DNA of 39,275 bases from an uncultured Pelagibacteraceae bacterium (GCA_902584225.1 CACHYX010000007.1:1-39275), one strand, 5' to 3'. Shown: positions 8,237-17,904, counted from the stretch's first letter. Program-made: numbers and translations. Notes: a model not told the origin generated them from the letters alone.

Positions 8237-9385
8237 TTAATTTTGATTTGATGGTAAAAAAATTTTGATTTCAGTACCATTATTTTCCTTAGATAGAATC
8301 TCGAAATCACCTCTGTGCTGTGTTACGATGTGTTTCATTATTGCTAAACCTAAACCAGTACCACCAGTTTTATTACTTTGTTCGATATCTACACGAAAGA
8401 ATCTTTCAGTTACACGAGGAATATATTTTTGAGGAATACCAACACCTTCATCTCTAATGCTTATCATCATACTTTTTTCAATTAGCTTTCCATCGTTTTC
8501 TTTGTTGGTAATATATATATTTTTATTTTCAGGTGAGTATTTAATTGCATTATCCAAAAGATTTGAAAAAACTGTATTTAATTTTTTTTCATCACCTAAA
8601 ACAGTTGAATTTTCTAAAATTTTTTTTTTGATTGTAATTTTTTTCTTTTTCAAGACTATTTCAAAGTTGCTTATTATTTCTTCAAAAATTTTATTTATAC
8701 TTACTGTTTTTGTGGGCCTGATATGTTCCTCAAGCTCAATCCTTGCCAAGATTAAAAGATCATTTATAAGATTTTCCATTCTGCTTGATTGATCATTCAA
8801 AATTTTCATAAATTTTTTTTTAGCCTTTTCATCATCAGAGGCAGGTCCTTGGATGGTCTCTAAAGATCCTTTGATGGCCATTAACGGTGTTCTTAATTCA
8901 TGACTAACATTTGCTACAAAATCACTTTTGAATTTTTGTGCTTTTGTAATTTCAGTAAAGTCTTTTAAGAATAATACCACAGAGTCTGGCTCTTGAAATA
9001 AATGCGTTGGACCTGGGATTATATAAATTTTATAAAATTGATATGATGGTAAATCTATTTCGACATTGATATTAATTGTCCTTTTTTCACTTATTGCTTT
9101 CTCAATACTTTCTAATAACTCTTGCTTTCGAATAATTGAGGATATATTTTTATTAATTAAATTTCTTCCAAATCTTTTTATCGCGCTTGGGTTTGCATAT
9201 TTTACCAAATTAAACTTATCTAAAGCAAAAAATTGGTCTTCGAGCTCATCGATAATTACTCTTTTGGTTTTTTCCTCCCTTTTGTTGACTATAGGTGCAA
9301 TATTTACGGGTTTATCATTTTTTTTGTTTAGTAAATATAATAAATAAACTACAACAACAATAAGTAGAAAAATAATGTACTCCAT
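8237..9385 (-). CDS. phoR: Phosphate regulon sensor histidine kinase PhoR
   Basis: 382 residues. One N-terminal membrane helix (about 2-20) anchors the protein, with no sizeable periplasmic domain. This is normal for PhoR, which senses through Pst and PhoU rather than directly. A PAS-like region follows (about 42-145). The HisKA domain carries the phospho-accepting H162 in FVANVSHELRTPL. The ATPase domain has the N-box NLLDNAIKYSP, G1 DEGVGIP and G2 GGTGLGLAI. AGGA lies about 5 nt before the ATG. It is separated from phoB by the whole pst cluster, an order different from the phoB-phoR pair of E. coli. It follows agt by 50 nt on the same strand. Confidence 0.92.
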   Translation of the reverse strand: MEYIIFLLIVVVVYLLYLLNKKNDKPVNIAPIVNKREEKTKRVIIDELEDQFFALDKFNLVKYANPSAIKRFGRNLINKNISSIIRKQELLESIEKAISEKRTININVEIDLPSYQFYKIYIIPGPTHLFQEPDSVVLFLKDFTEITKAQKFKSDFVANVSHELRTPLMAIKGSLETIQGPASDDEKAKKKFMKILNDQSSRMENLINDLLILARIELEEHIRPTKTVSINKIFEEIISNFEIVLKKKKITIKKKILENSTVLGDEKKLNTVFSNLLDNAIKYSPENKNIYITNKENDGKLIEKSMMISIRDEGVGIPQKYIPRVTERFFRVDIEQSNKTGGTGLGLAIMKHIVTQHRGDFEILSKENNGTEIKIFLPSNQN

Positions 9386-9435
9386 GATCCTGAATTATAT
9401 TAGTTTGCAATATTAAGCTTTTTAATGCAATTAAA

Positions 9436-10458
9436 TTAAGAATTAATTTCTTTCGAATTTGGGGAAATATTATTGTAAAATATCCTTGCTGTTTCCTCCC
9501 AAGTAAATTTTTTAGCAAATTCTAAACAATCACCTCTATTTACTTTTAAGGCTTTGTGCGCTGAAATTTTTAAATCATTATCCAAACAATTAATTTTTGA
9601 ACCTTCAAATATATCTTTTGGTCCAGGTACTGGGTAAGCAGCAACTGGAGTTCCACAATTTAATGACTCGCAAACGACAATTCCAAATGTGTCGGTTTTA
9701 CTTGGAAATACAAAAACGTCTGCTGATGCAAAGTGAGATGCTAATTCACCATTTGTTTTTTCACCTAAAAATATATCCCTGGGGAATTCTTTTTTTAATT
9801 TCTTTAAATCCGGACCTTTACCTATTATCAATTTTGTACCTTCTAAATCACACTCTAAAAAAGCTCTAATATTTTTCTCTACAGCAACACGTCCAACATA
9901 AATCCATATTGGTCTTTTATGTGGTAAATCAATTTTTTTGGGATTTTTAAAAGCTCCATGGTTTCCGCCTCTAGTCCATGTCACCATTTTTTTATTGTCT
10001 ATACCAATATCAATTAATTCATTTCTCATAGACTCTGTGGTAACTAGAATTCTTTCTGCTTTATTATGAAATTTTGCTAAAAATTTTTCTGCCCATTTAG
10101 ATGGAATAATTGGAAAATACAATTTTAGATATTTATCAAATCTAGTATGAAAGCTGGTAGTAAATTTGAGATTATTTTTAATGCAATATCTTCTTGCCAT
10201 AGTTCCAATTGGACCTTCGGTTGCTATATGAATAGCGTCTGGTTTGATTTTTTCTATTAGATTTCCAACTCTAGGCCAGACATTAATCGAAAGTCTTATT
10301 TCGTTATATTTAGGCATAGGAAATGTTAAAAATAAATCTGGAGTGATATATTCTACTAAATGACCCTGTTCTTTCAAAACTTGACCTGTTTCATGGAGAG
10401 TTCTTACAACACCGTTAACTTGAGGAAAATATGCATCCGTCGCAATTAAGATTTTCAT
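9436..10458 (-). CDS. agt: GT4 glycosyltransferase, probable Agt of phospholipid replacement
   Basis: A 340-residue GT-B-fold transferase. The N-terminal half opens MKILIATDAYFPQVNGVVRTL, the glycine-loop motif of GT4 enzymes. The C-terminal nucleotide-sugar half has IYVGRVAVEKN (about 186-196), LIIGKGP (about 210-216) and the retaining-enzyme acidic motif D256-TFGIVVC-E264 with Asp replacing the first Glu, as in many GT4 lipid glycosyltransferases. The usual RGVD-type motif reads RGGNHGAF here (163-170). Being 2 nt downstream of plcP matches the marine plcP-agt pair, in which Agt transfers glucose or glucuronate to diacylglycerol. The sugar specificity cannot be read from sequence; another mannosyl- or glucosyltransferase role is possible. 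Confidence 0.75.
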   Translation of the reverse strand: MKILIATDAYFPQVNGVVRTLHETGQVLKEQGHLVEYITPDLFLTFPMPKYNEIRLSINVWPRVGNLIEKIKPDAIHIATEGPIGTMARRYCIKNNLKFTTSFHTRFDKYLKLYFPIIPSKWAEKFLAKFHNKAERILVTTESMRNELIDIGIDNKKMVTWTRGGNHGAFKNPKKIDLPHKRPIWIYVGRVAVEKNIRAFLECDLEGTKLIIGKGPDLKKLKKEFPRDIFLGEKTNGELASHFASADVFVFPSKTDTFGIVVCESLNCGTPVAAYPVPGPKDIFEGSKINCLDNDLKISAHKALKVNRGDCLEFAKKFTWEETARIFYNNISPNSKEINS

Positions 10459-10460
10459 TT

Positions 10461-11282
10461 TTAAGATGCTTTTTTGAGATTTTTTGTTTCTAAAATATTT
10501 GAAATTTCGTCTTTATCTAAATATTTATCCCTTATTTTATCCCAATAAATAATTTCGAACGTTCCGTTGTAATTTTCTACTAATGCGGTGCATGACTCAA
10601 CCCAATCACCGCAATTTAAATAATTTATTCCATTGAATTCTTGATCTTCCGCATGATGAATATGGCCGCAAATTATTCCATCATATTTTTTGCTTTTTGC
10701 ATAATCTGAAAGTGTTTTTTCATATTCACCGATATATTTTACTGCATTTTTAACTTTATATTTTAAGAATTTTGCAAGAGACCAGTACTCTTTACCTCTT
10801 AATTTTCTAAAGAAATTTATAATCACATTAATTCGTAGTAATAAATTATAAGCAACAGATCCAATTTTAGATAACCATTTGGCGTGTTTCATCACTCCAT
10901 CCCACGCATCACCATGTACGACTAGATATTTTTTTCCTAAACTGGTTTCGTGAACAATTCTATTTAACAAGTGTATATCACCAAAATTCATAGGAATAAA
11001 TTTCCTAAACAATTCATCATGATTGCCCATTATGTAGAAAACTTTAGTACCATGTCTTGCTTTTCTTAATATTTTTTGAATTACGTCATTATGTTCTTGA
11101 GGCCAATAAAAATTTTTTTGCATCGCCCAAACATCAACAATATCACCAACAAGATAAAGATTTTCTGATCTAGAGTTTTTGAAAAATTCTAGAATTTTAT
11201 TTGCCTGACATCCTTTTGTTCCAAGATGTAAATCTGAAATAAATATACTTTTATACTTCAGTAAAGGTGGTTTATTTTTCAT
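10461..11282 (-). CDS. plcP: PlcP-type metallophosphoesterase (phospholipase C for lipid remodelling)
   Basis: A 273-residue cytosolic or membrane-associated calcineurin-like phosphoesterase. All metal-ligand motifs are present: D17-L-H19, GDIVD with D47, GNHD (N87, H88), VVHGD (H123) and GHIHH (H207, H209). In rhizobia and marine bacteria PlcP hydrolyses phosphatidylcholine/ethanolamine/glycerol to diacylglycerol under phosphate limitation. Such genes are often misannotated as UDP-2,3-diacylglucosamine hydrolase (LpxH), the main alternative here. Adjacency to the GT4 gene, the phoR-pst cluster and a Pho-box-like site favours PlcP. No clear Shine-Dalgarno is seen; a 9-bp inverted-repeat arm abuts the start codon. 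Confidence 0.78.
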   Translation of the reverse strand: MKNKPPLLKYKSIFISDLHLGTKGCQANKILEFFKNSRSENLYLVGDIVDVWAMQKNFYWPQEHNDVIQKILRKARHGTKVFYIMGNHDELFRKFIPMNFGDIHLLNRIVHETSLGKKYLVVHGDAWDGVMKHAKWLSKIGSVAYNLLLRINVIINFFRKLRGKEYWSLAKFLKYKVKNAVKYIGEYEKTLSDYAKSKKYDGIICGHIHHAEDQEFNGINYLNCGDWVESCTALVENYNGTFEIIYWDKIRDKYLDKDEISNILETKNLKKAS

Positions 11283-11331
11283 ATAATCTTGTTTTTTTTT
11301 TTGATTCGCTTATAAGTAGAATCAAGATTAT
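11283..11331 (-). repeat. Inverted repeat with A/T-tract bulge directly before plcP
   Basis: ATAATCTTG at 11283-11291 is the exact complement of CAAGATTAT at 11323-11331. Nested inside, TTGATTC (11301-11307) complements GAATCAA (11319-11325). Between the left arms lies a run of T (A on the coding strand). In a plcP transcript the arm nearest the gene would end at the base before the ATG. It could be an RNA hairpin over the initiation region or a DNA operator, depending on where transcription starts. Confidence 0.5.
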
Positions 11332-11346
11332 TTTGTACATATTTAT

Positions 11347-11364
11347 GTTACAGAATTATTAAAT
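11347..11364 (-). promoter_or_regulatory. Putative Pho box upstream of plcP-agt
   Basis: Minus-strand reading ATTTAAT-AATT-CTGTAAC: heptamers 11 bp apart. The second is identical to the first heptamer of the pstS box; the first matches CTGTAAT at 5 of 7. It lies 65-82 bp before the plcP start, almost the same distance and orientation as the box at pstS. A TATAAT-like AATAAT (complement of 11327-11332) follows. The site ends one base before the ATG of the divergent diacylglycerol-kinase-like gene, so PhoB binding could also affect that gene. Confidence 0.6.
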
Positions 11365-11365
11365 T

Positions 11366-12256
11366 ATGAAATTTTGTATGATATATAACAAAAAATCCGC
11401 GGGGGGAAGAAAGTCAAATTTTATTAAAAAGATTGTTTATGAAATTCGAAGACAACATCGGGTTGATTTTTTTGAGACAGAAAGTGAGTATCAAGCTTCA
11501 GAAATAATAAAAAATCTCACAAAACATCAATATAACAGATTATTACTAGCTGGTGGGGATGGATCAGTTTCATTTGCTATTAACGAACTTATAAAAAATA
11601 ATTTTAATTTTAATAAAAATTTTGCAATTGGGTATATTCCAGCAGGAACAGCCAATATTCTACAAGCTGAATTAGGTATGTCTAAAAACATTAAACAAAT
11701 TGCGAAAACATTAACCTCAAATAATTTTAATAAATCTAATTTAATGAAAATAAATGAAAAACATTTTGTTTTGATGGCAGGATTAGGATGGGATGCTCAA
11801 ATAGTTCAATCAATTAATTCTTCAATAAAAAAAATAATGGGAAAATTAATATTTGGCATCAAAGGTTTACAAAAATTTTTATTTATGAAAAATAAAAAAA
11901 TCAAAATATTAATCAATAATGAAACTTATTATGCAGATTGGATACTATGTACAAATAGCAAATATTATGCGGGACATCATTCTATAGCAAAAACAAATAT
12001 TTTTGATGATAAAGTTGTCACCTATATCTTTGAAAACTTAAATCGATTAAAATTATTATATTACATATATTTAGTGGCTATTTATGGTAATTTGGAAAAA
12101 TCAAAATCAGTGATTATAAAATATGATGATAATATTAAATTTGATGGTATGAATAATAAAATACCAGTACAAATAGATGGTGACAATTTTGGTAATTTCA
12201 AAGAAGTTTTAATTTCAAAATCGGAAAAAAAAATAAATATATTAAAGTCCGCCTAA
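11366..12256 (+). CDS. Diacylglycerol/lipid kinase of the DagK-catalytic (YegS/LCB5) family
   Basis: 296 residues. The catalytic domain shows the nucleotide loop NKKSAGGRK (8-16), the family signature GGDGS (63-67) and IPAGTANILQAELG (91-104), then an all-beta C-terminal part. Family members phosphorylate diacylglycerol, sphingoid bases or related lipids with ATP; the substrate here is not determined. It diverges from plcP across an 83-nt region, so a natural hypothesis is that it returns PlcP-made diacylglycerol to phosphatidate, opposing Agt. Its stop is 2 nt from the end of the convergent manC gene. No clear Shine-Dalgarno is visible. Confidence 0.82.
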   Translation: MKFCMIYNKKSAGGRKSNFIKKIVYEIRRQHRVDFFETESEYQASEIIKNLTKHQYNRLLLAGGDGSVSFAINELIKNNFNFNKNFAIGYIPAGTANILQAELGMSKNIKQIAKTLTSNNFNKSNLMKINEKHFVLMAGLGWDAQIVQSINSSIKKIMGKLIFGIKGLQKFLFMKNKKIKILINNETYYADWILCTNSKYYAGHHSIAKTNIFDDKVVTYIFENLNRLKLLYYIYLVAIYGNLEKSKSVIIKYDDNIKFDGMNNKIPVQIDGDNFGNFKEVLISKSEKKINILKSA

Positions 12257-12258
12257 TA

Positions 12259-13461
12259 CTATTTTACCCTACCGTATACATCCTGATATCTAACAATATC
12301 TGTTTCTTTAAGGATTGAGCCTATTTGTGCTTCTATAATTTTTACCGGTTTTTTAAATGGATTTTCAATTCTATGAACAGCTCCTAATGGAATATAAATA
12401 GTTTCACCAGGTTTCTTTAAGAATTTACTTTTATTTAGAGTAATTCTTGGAATTCCATGAGTAACTACCCAGTGTTCTGCTCTATGGAAATGTTTTTGAA
12501 GACTTAAAATACCTTTAGATTTCACATACAATTCTTTAATTAAGAATTCTTTGCCTTTAAATAAGTTTGTGTAGCTGCCCCATGGTCTATAAAATACGTT
12601 TTTCTTTTTAAAATATCTGTTTTTAATCTTTCCGTACATTTTGCAGATTTCTTTCCAACTCCCTAAATCTGACCATGGAATATCAAGTTTGATCGCATTG
12701 ATATTTTTAGTTTTCTCTAGTATCGCGTAATCAAACGATTTTGCTGTAGCCTTAGAAAATGATTGTTTGTTTAAATAATACACATTGCTTTTATATTTAG
12801 CTTTTATTACAGCTTTGTTGCAGTTACGAAAAATATTAGGCTGATATTTCTTAAAATTATTAATAATTGAGTCTTTTCTCAAAAAAAACATCCCAGAATT
12901 CCAATATCCCTTTTGTTTAATTACTTGCTTTGCCTTAGATACTTTTGGTTTTTCAATAAATCTAGTGACTTTATTAATGTTCTTTTTTTTCTTGGTAATG
13001 AAATATCCATACTCACTAGAAGGGCTTGTGGGTTTTATTCCAAAAATAAATACGTTTTTTTCGTCTAAATTTGACTTATTTTTATTAATAGCTGTGATTA
13101 GTTTATTTGGTTTTTCAATTAGATGATCCGCAGCAAAATACATTAAAGGCTGATTATACGGCACATCTTTAATCAATGCTGATGCTAAAATTGCTGGAGC
13201 AGTATTCTTTTTCGCTGGCTCTAAAATAATCTTATATTTTTTGATTTTACTTTTCTTTAAGGCCTTTTTTACATCTTTAATGTATTTTGAATTAGTGCTT
13301 ATAATTGGATAGTCGAAAACTTTACTTTTAACTCTTTCAAAAGTTTTGTTAATTAAAGTCCAACCACCAAAATCTATGAACTGTTTTGCTTGATGTTTAG
13401 ATTTTTTAGGCCACAGTCTAGTACCTGCTCCTCCGCATAGAATAACTGGTCTAATTTTCAT
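12259..13461 (-). CDS. manC: Mannose-1-phosphate guanylyltransferase with C-terminal cupin (ManC/AlgA type)
   Basis: Makes GDP-mannose from mannose-1-phosphate and GTP for surface polysaccharides. The 400-residue protein has the nucleotidyltransferase loop GGAGTRLWP (10-18), the Lys motif FIEKP and YWNSGMFFL. A C-terminal cupin follows, with QKHFHRAEHW, IPLGAVHRIEN and DIVRYQDVYGR, as in type II phosphomannose isomerases. It is shorter than the usual 460-480 residues, so isomerase activity should not be assumed. Its ATG shares one base with the ilvD stop codon (TAATG). It appears to be the last gene of a valS-ilvD-manC operon. Confidence 0.88.
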   Translation of the reverse strand: MKIRPVILCGGAGTRLWPKKSKHQAKQFIDFGGWTLINKTFERVKSKVFDYPIISTNSKYIKDVKKALKKSKIKKYKIILEPAKKNTAPAILASALIKDVPYNQPLMYFAADHLIEKPNKLITAINKNKSNLDEKNVFIFGIKPTSPSSEYGYFITKKKKNINKVTRFIEKPKVSKAKQVIKQKGYWNSGMFFLRKDSIINNFKKYQPNIFRNCNKAVIKAKYKSNVYYLNKQSFSKATAKSFDYAILEKTKNINAIKLDIPWSDLGSWKEICKMYGKIKNRYFKKKNVFYRPWGSYTNLFKGKEFLIKELYVKSKGILSLQKHFHRAEHWVVTHGIPRITLNKSKFLKKPGETIYIPLGAVHRIENPFKKPVKIIEAQIGSILKETDIVRYQDVYGRVK

Positions 13462-15179
13462 TAAATATCGGCGTATGTTCTAACCTCTTCTTTTGCTCCA
13501 GGGTGCGTAGGGGCACCTAGATAAGCTGGACCAACTGTTTGTGCATACTTCCAAAGTGTTCCATTACCAAAATTAATTTTCTTTGGTTTCCATTTCTTTC
13601 TTCTTTTCGCTAATTCTTTTCTAGATAAACGAACATTAATTGTACCCTTCTTAGCATCTAAATCTATGATGTCTCCATTCTTAAGTAAAGCTATTGGTCC
13701 TCCAACTGATGCTTCAGGTCCTACATGACCTATACAAAATCCTCTCGTTGCACCTGAAAATCTTCCATCAGTTATAAGTGCAACTTTTTCACCTTTACCT
13801 TGTCCGTAAATTGCTCCAGTTGTTTGAAGCATTTCTCGCATGCCTGGTCCACCTTTTGGCCCTTCGTATCTTATAATTATAATGTCACCGTCTTTATATT
13901 TTTTATTTTTTACAGCTTTATAAGCAGCTTCTTCTGTATCAAAGCATCTTGCTTTACCTGTGAATTGTAATTTTTTTAACCCAGCAACTTTAACAATTGC
14001 TCCATCGGGTGCTAAATTTCCTTTTAAACCAACAACACCTCCATCAGGAGACAGTGGTTGGTTATGTGTTCTCATAACTTTTTGATTTTTATTAAACTTA
14101 ACGTTTTTTAAATTTTGTCTCATTGTTTTACCTGTAACTGTCATACAATCTCCATGTATGTAACCACCATCTAATAAAGTTTTTAAAAGCATTGGAACTC
14201 CACCTGCTTTCCACATATCTTTTGCAACATATTTTCCACCAGGTTTTAAATCTGCAAGATAAGGTGTTTTCTTAAATATTCTTGCAACATCCATTAAATC
14301 AAATTTAATTCCCGCTTCATTTGCAAGTGCTGGTAAATGTAAAGCAGCATTAGTTGATCCGCCTGTTGCAGCAACAATTGTTGCGGCGTTTTCTAAAGAT
14401 TTTTTTGTAACAATGTCTCTTGGTCTGATATTTTTTGCCAATAAATTCATTACTGCCTTACCACTTTTTAAAGCATAAGAGTCTCTTTGTGTGTATGGCG
14501 CTGGTGTTCCAGCTGAATATGGTAATGCTAATCCTATTGCCTCAGATACACATGCCATAGTATTTGCTGTAAATTGTCCTCCACAAGCTCCAGCACTTGG
14601 ACAAGCTTTTAGTTCAAGTTTTCTTAATGCATGTGCTGACATTTTTCCTGAAGAAAATTTTCCAACTCCTTCAAATACATCAACAACTGTTACATCTTTT
14701 CCATTAAATCTGCCCGGTAATATTGAACCACCATAAATAAAAACACTTGGTACATTTAATCTTACCATTGCCATCATTAAGCCTGGTAAAGATTTATCAC
14801 ATCCTGCAACGCCAACTAAAGCGTCATAACAATGTCCTCTAACAGTTAATTCTGTTGAGTCTGCAATTACATCTCGTGAAATCAATGAAGATTTCATTCC
14901 TTCATGACCCATTGCTATTCCATCTGTAACTGTAATTGTGCAAAATTCTCTTGGTGTACCACCTGCTTGATGAACTCCTTTTTTAACTGATTGAGCCTGT
15001 CTCATTAAAGCAATATTACAAGGAGCTGCCTCGTTCCATGTTGAAACAACACCTACAAAAGGTTTTGCTACATCTTTTTCAGTCAAATCCATTGCGTAAT
15101 AAAAAGATCTTTGAGGAGCCTTATCGGGTCCTAAAGATGTATGCCTACTAGGTAATTTCTTCTTATTAAATTTCTTCAT
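13461..15179 (-). CDS. ilvD: Dihydroxy-acid dehydratase IlvD
   Basis: Third step of valine/isoleucine synthesis (2,3-dihydroxy acid to 2-keto acid), an Fe-S cluster enzyme of 572 residues. Cluster-ligand cysteines are C54 in [10 protein letters not shown]127 in GCDKSLPG and C199 in [29 protein letters not shown] and [14 protein letters not shown] are also diagnostic. Length and start fit the family. It overlaps valS by one base and manC by one base. Pairing with valyl-tRNA synthetase places valine making and valine use in one transcript. Confidence 0.97.
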   Translation of the reverse strand: MKKFNKKKLPSRHTSLGPDKAPQRSFYYAMDLTEKDVAKPFVGVVSTWNEAAPCNIALMRQAQSVKKGVHQAGGTPREFCTITVTDGIAMGHEGMKSSLISRDVIADSTELTVRGHCYDALVGVAGCDKSLPGLMMAMVRLNVPSVFIYGGSILPGRFNGKDVTVVDVFEGVGKFSSGKMSAHALRKLELKACPSAGACGGQFTANTMACVSEAIGLALPYSAGTPAPYTQRDSYALKSGKAVMNLLAKNIRPRDIVTKKSLENAATIVAATGGSTNAALHLPALANEAGIKFDLMDVARIFKKTPYLADLKPGGKYVAKDMWKAGGVPMLLKTLLDGGYIHGDCMTVTGKTMRQNLKNVKFNKNQKVMRTHNQPLSPDGGVVGLKGNLAPDGAIVKVAGLKKLQFTGKARCFDTEEAAYKAVKNKKYKDGDIIIIRYEGPKGGPGMREMLQTTGAIYGQGKGEKVALITDGRFSGATRGFCIGHVGPEASVGGPIALLKNGDIIDLDAKKGTINVRLSRKELAKRRKKWKPKKINFGNGTLWKYAQTVGPAYLGAPTHPGAKEEVRTYADI

Positions 15180-17797
15180 TATAAACCTTTTATAGTGATT
15201 GATATTTTATCAATATCTTTTTTTAAATTACTATAGTTATTTTTTTCCTGATCAACAATATTTTTTGGCGCTCTTTCTACAAAATTTTTGTTAGAAAGTC
15301 TTTTCGATATACCATCTAATTCACTTTGGTATTTTTGCTGCCTTTTTAGAAGGTTTTCTTTGATTAAAGAGAGATCTATTGATTGATCAAAATATATCTT
15401 AAAAATATCCCCTTTGATAACTAAGTTTGCTGATGCGTTATCTTTATCAGTATCTAGAAAGCTATTTATCCTACCAAGTTTTTTTAAAACAGTTTGATTT
15501 TTTTTGATAAACGACTGATCATTTTTAGATAGGGTCGAAATAGACATATCCACAAAAGATCCCGGGCTTACATTTAATTCATTTTTAAATGCTCTAAGTT
15601 GGCTAATTAAATTAATCATATTCTCTACTTCCTTAATTTGTTTATCTTTATTTACTTTTTTATTCGACCAATTAGCAAACATTAGATAATTTTTTGGTTT
15701 ATCTAGCTTATTTTTTAACCACAATTCCTCTGTAATAAATGGAATAAATGGATGTAAAAGAATTAAAATTTGTTTAAAAACATAACTTAAAGTCTGTTTC
15801 ACCTCTGAAATTGACGACTTTTCTTTCGAATTTAATATAGTTTTAGATAGTTCTACGTACCAATCACAGTATGAGTGCCAAACAAATTGATAAATGTTTC
15901 TTGCTGCTTCATCAAATCTATAGTCATTAATATTCTTTTCAATAAGCTTACTTACCATATTTAACTCTGAAATAATCCATTTATTTATATTTAATTTTAC
16001 TTTTGGCTCCTTTTTAGACTTTGAAAAATCACACTTATTCATGGATAGAAAGTTGTTTGCATTCCACAGTTTATTAAGAAAATTTCTATAACCTTTAACT
16101 CTATCTTCAGACAATTTTACATCTCTTCCAGGTGATGCCATTGATAGCAAAGTAAATCTTAATGCATCTGCACTATATTTATCTATTAATATTAAAGGAT
16201 CAATTACGTTACCTTTTGACTTAGACATTTTTTGTCCTTTTTCATCTCTTACCAATGCATGAACGTAAATTTCTTTAAACGGTTGTTTATTTAAAAACTC
16301 CATTCCAAACATCATCATTCTAGCTACCCAAAAAAAAATAATATCAAAACCAGTTACCAAAACTGATGTTGGATAAAACTTTTTTAAATATTCATTTTTT
16401 TTAGGCCATCCTAGGGTTGCAAAAGCCCATAACCCTGATGAAAACCATGTGTCTAAAACATCTTCATCTCTTACTAATTCTACATCTTTCTTATATTTTT
16501 TTTTGGCTAGTTTTTTTGCTTCACTATAATTTGATGCTACAAAGATTTTTTTATCGGGTCCATACCAAGCTGGTATTTGATGCCCCCACCAAAGTTGTCT
16601 TGATATACACCAAGGTTCAATATTATTCATCCATTGGAAATAAGTCTTGGACCAATTAGGGGGAAAAAATTTTGTTTTTTTATTCTTTACAATCTTCTTT
16701 GCTTTTACTGATAATTTTTTTGCATCTGCAAACCATTGCTCTGTAAGATATGGTTCAATTATAGAGTTAGATCTATCACCGTAAGGAACTTTATTCTTAA
16801 TATTTTCTTCTTTAACAAGTTTGTCAGCAAGGTCATTTAAGATTTTTTTTCTTGCTTCGAACCGATCTAAACCTACATAATCACTAGGTGCATTTTCGTT
16901 AATCTTCCCGTCCTCTGTGAATATATTTATTATTTCTAATTTATTCCTTTTACCTACATCATAGTCATTAAAATCATGTGCAGGGGTAATTTTAACTGCA
17001 CCAGAACCTTGCTCTGGATCAGCATAATCATCTTGGATAATTTTTATTTTTCTCCCTATTATTGGTAAAACTACATTTTTACCTACTAAATTTGTATATC
17101 TTTCATCTTTAGGATTAACAGCAACTGCAGTGTCTCCTAGCATTGTTTCTGGTCTTGTTGTTGCAATAGTTATAAATTCTGAACTATTTTCAATTTGATA
17201 ATTGATATAATAAAGTTTTGAATTTACTTCTCTTTGATCGACCTCAAGATCAGATATAGCCGTTTTTAAAACAGTATCCCAGTTAACTAATTTTTTAGAT
17301 TTATAAATAAGACCTTTGTTATAGAGATCTATGAAAACTTTAATAACAGATGCAGACAAATTTTTATCCATCGTGAAGGCATTCCTTGACCAATCACATG
17401 AACATCCTAGTTTTTTAAGCTGATTGATGATGATATCGCCATACTCCTTTTTCCAATCCCAGACTTTTTTAACAAAAGCCTCTCTACCAATTGATTGTTT
17501 ATCAATATTTTCACTTTCAAGTTTTCTTTCGACTAAAGCTTGCGTTGCAATTCCAGCATGATCTGTCCCTGGTTGCCATAAGGTTTCAAAGTTGTTCATC
17601 CTATGAAATCTTATGAGTAAATCCTGAATTGTATTGTTTAATGCATGACCCATATGAAGACTTCCAGTGACATTTGGAGGTGGAATTACAATAGAATACT
17701 TTTTTTTATTTTTTTTGGGTTTAAAGAGACCTTTTTTTTCCCAATAAGAGTAAATCTTATTTTCTACTTTAGAATGTGTATATTTTTCTGAACTCAT
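15179..17797 (-). CDS. valS: Valyl-tRNA synthetase
   Basis: Class I synthetase, 872 residues, charging tRNA-Val. It shows [16 protein letters not shown] (the HIGH motif as HMGH), the editing-domain segment [15 protein letters not shown], and KMSKSKGN (KMSKS). A C-terminal coiled-coil arm follows from about residue 800. The ATG at 17795-17797 gives a normal N-terminus. A promoter-like TTGTTA-16-TATAAA lies just upstream, very close to the start codon. First gene of the valS-ilvD-manC run. Confidence 0.97.
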   Translation of the reverse strand: MSSEKYTHSKVENKIYSYWEKKGLFKPKKNKKKYSIVIPPPNVTGSLHMGHALNNTIQDLLIRFHRMNNFETLWQPGTDHAGIATQALVERKLESENIDKQSIGREAFVKKVWDWKKEYGDIIINQLKKLGCSCDWSRNAFTMDKNLSASVIKVFIDLYNKGLIYKSKKLVNWDTVLKTAISDLEVDQREVNSKLYYINYQIENSSEFITIATTRPETMLGDTAVAVNPKDERYTNLVGKNVVLPIIGRKIKIIQDDYADPEQGSGAVKITPAHDFNDYDVGKRNKLEIINIFTEDGKINENAPSDYVGLDRFEARKKILNDLADKLVKEENIKNKVPYGDRSNSIIEPYLTEQWFADAKKLSVKAKKIVKNKKTKFFPPNWSKTYFQWMNNIEPWCISRQLWWGHQIPAWYGPDKKIFVASNYSEAKKLAKKKYKKDVELVRDEDVLDTWFSSGLWAFATLGWPKKNEYLKKFYPTSVLVTGFDIIFFWVARMMMFGMEFLNKQPFKEIYVHALVRDEKGQKMSKSKGNVIDPLILIDKYSADALRFTLLSMASPGRDVKLSEDRVKGYRNFLNKLWNANNFLSMNKCDFSKSKKEPKVKLNINKWIISELNMVSKLIEKNINDYRFDEAARNIYQFVWHSYCDWYVELSKTILNSKEKSSISEVKQTLSYVFKQILILLHPFIPFITEELWLKNKLDKPKNYLMFANWSNKKVNKDKQIKEVENMINLISQLRAFKNELNVSPGSFVDMSISTLSKNDQSFIKKNQTVLKKLGRINSFLDTDKDNASANLVIKGDIFKIYFDQSIDLSLIKENLLKRQQKYQSELDGISKRLSNKNFVERAPKNIVDQEKNNYSNLKKDIDKISITIKGL

Positions 17798-17809
17798 TGG
17801 TGTTTATAG

Positions 17810-17837
17810 TTTATAATTCAATAAACGTATTTAACAA
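17810..17837 (-). promoter_or_regulatory. Candidate promoter for valS-ilvD-manC
   Basis: Minus strand: -35-like TTGTTA (complement of 17832-17837), 16-bp spacer, -10-like TATAAA (complement of 17810-17815). Transcription would start only about 6 nt before the valS ATG, implying a nearly leaderless mRNA. AT-rich DNA makes false matches common. Confidence 0.35.
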
Positions 17838-17898
17838 TAAACAAATTCTGATTGAATTTGATAGAATATTTCATATATAAACATCTTATAAATTGTTC

Positions 17899-17904
17899 TA
17901 TAAT
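17899..17904 (+). promoter_or_regulatory. Candidate -10 box for the tRNA-Cys gene
   Basis: A perfect TATAAT lies 10 bp before the first base of tRNA-Cys, giving a start close to the mature 5' end. The -35 region (about 17876-17881) is a poor match. Confidence 0.4.

Noticed and set aside
9394-9399. Perfect TATAAT (minus strand) just before phoR
   Set aside because: Only 8 nt from the ATG with no -35; transcription would begin at about the start codon and exclude the AGGA ribosome site, so a phoR promoter here is doubtful.
9405-9430. Imperfect inverted repeat TTGCAATATTAAG.../...TTAATGCAA in the agt-phoR gap
   Set aside because: It has a 3-nt bulge, is AT-rich and lacks a following U-run; not convincing as a terminator or operator.
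12806-12823. Pho-box-like repeat CTGCAAC-AAAG-CTGTAAT (minus strand, 11-bp period)
   Set aside because: It lies within manC codons with no gene start nearby; A/T-rich Lys/Ala codons produce it easily.
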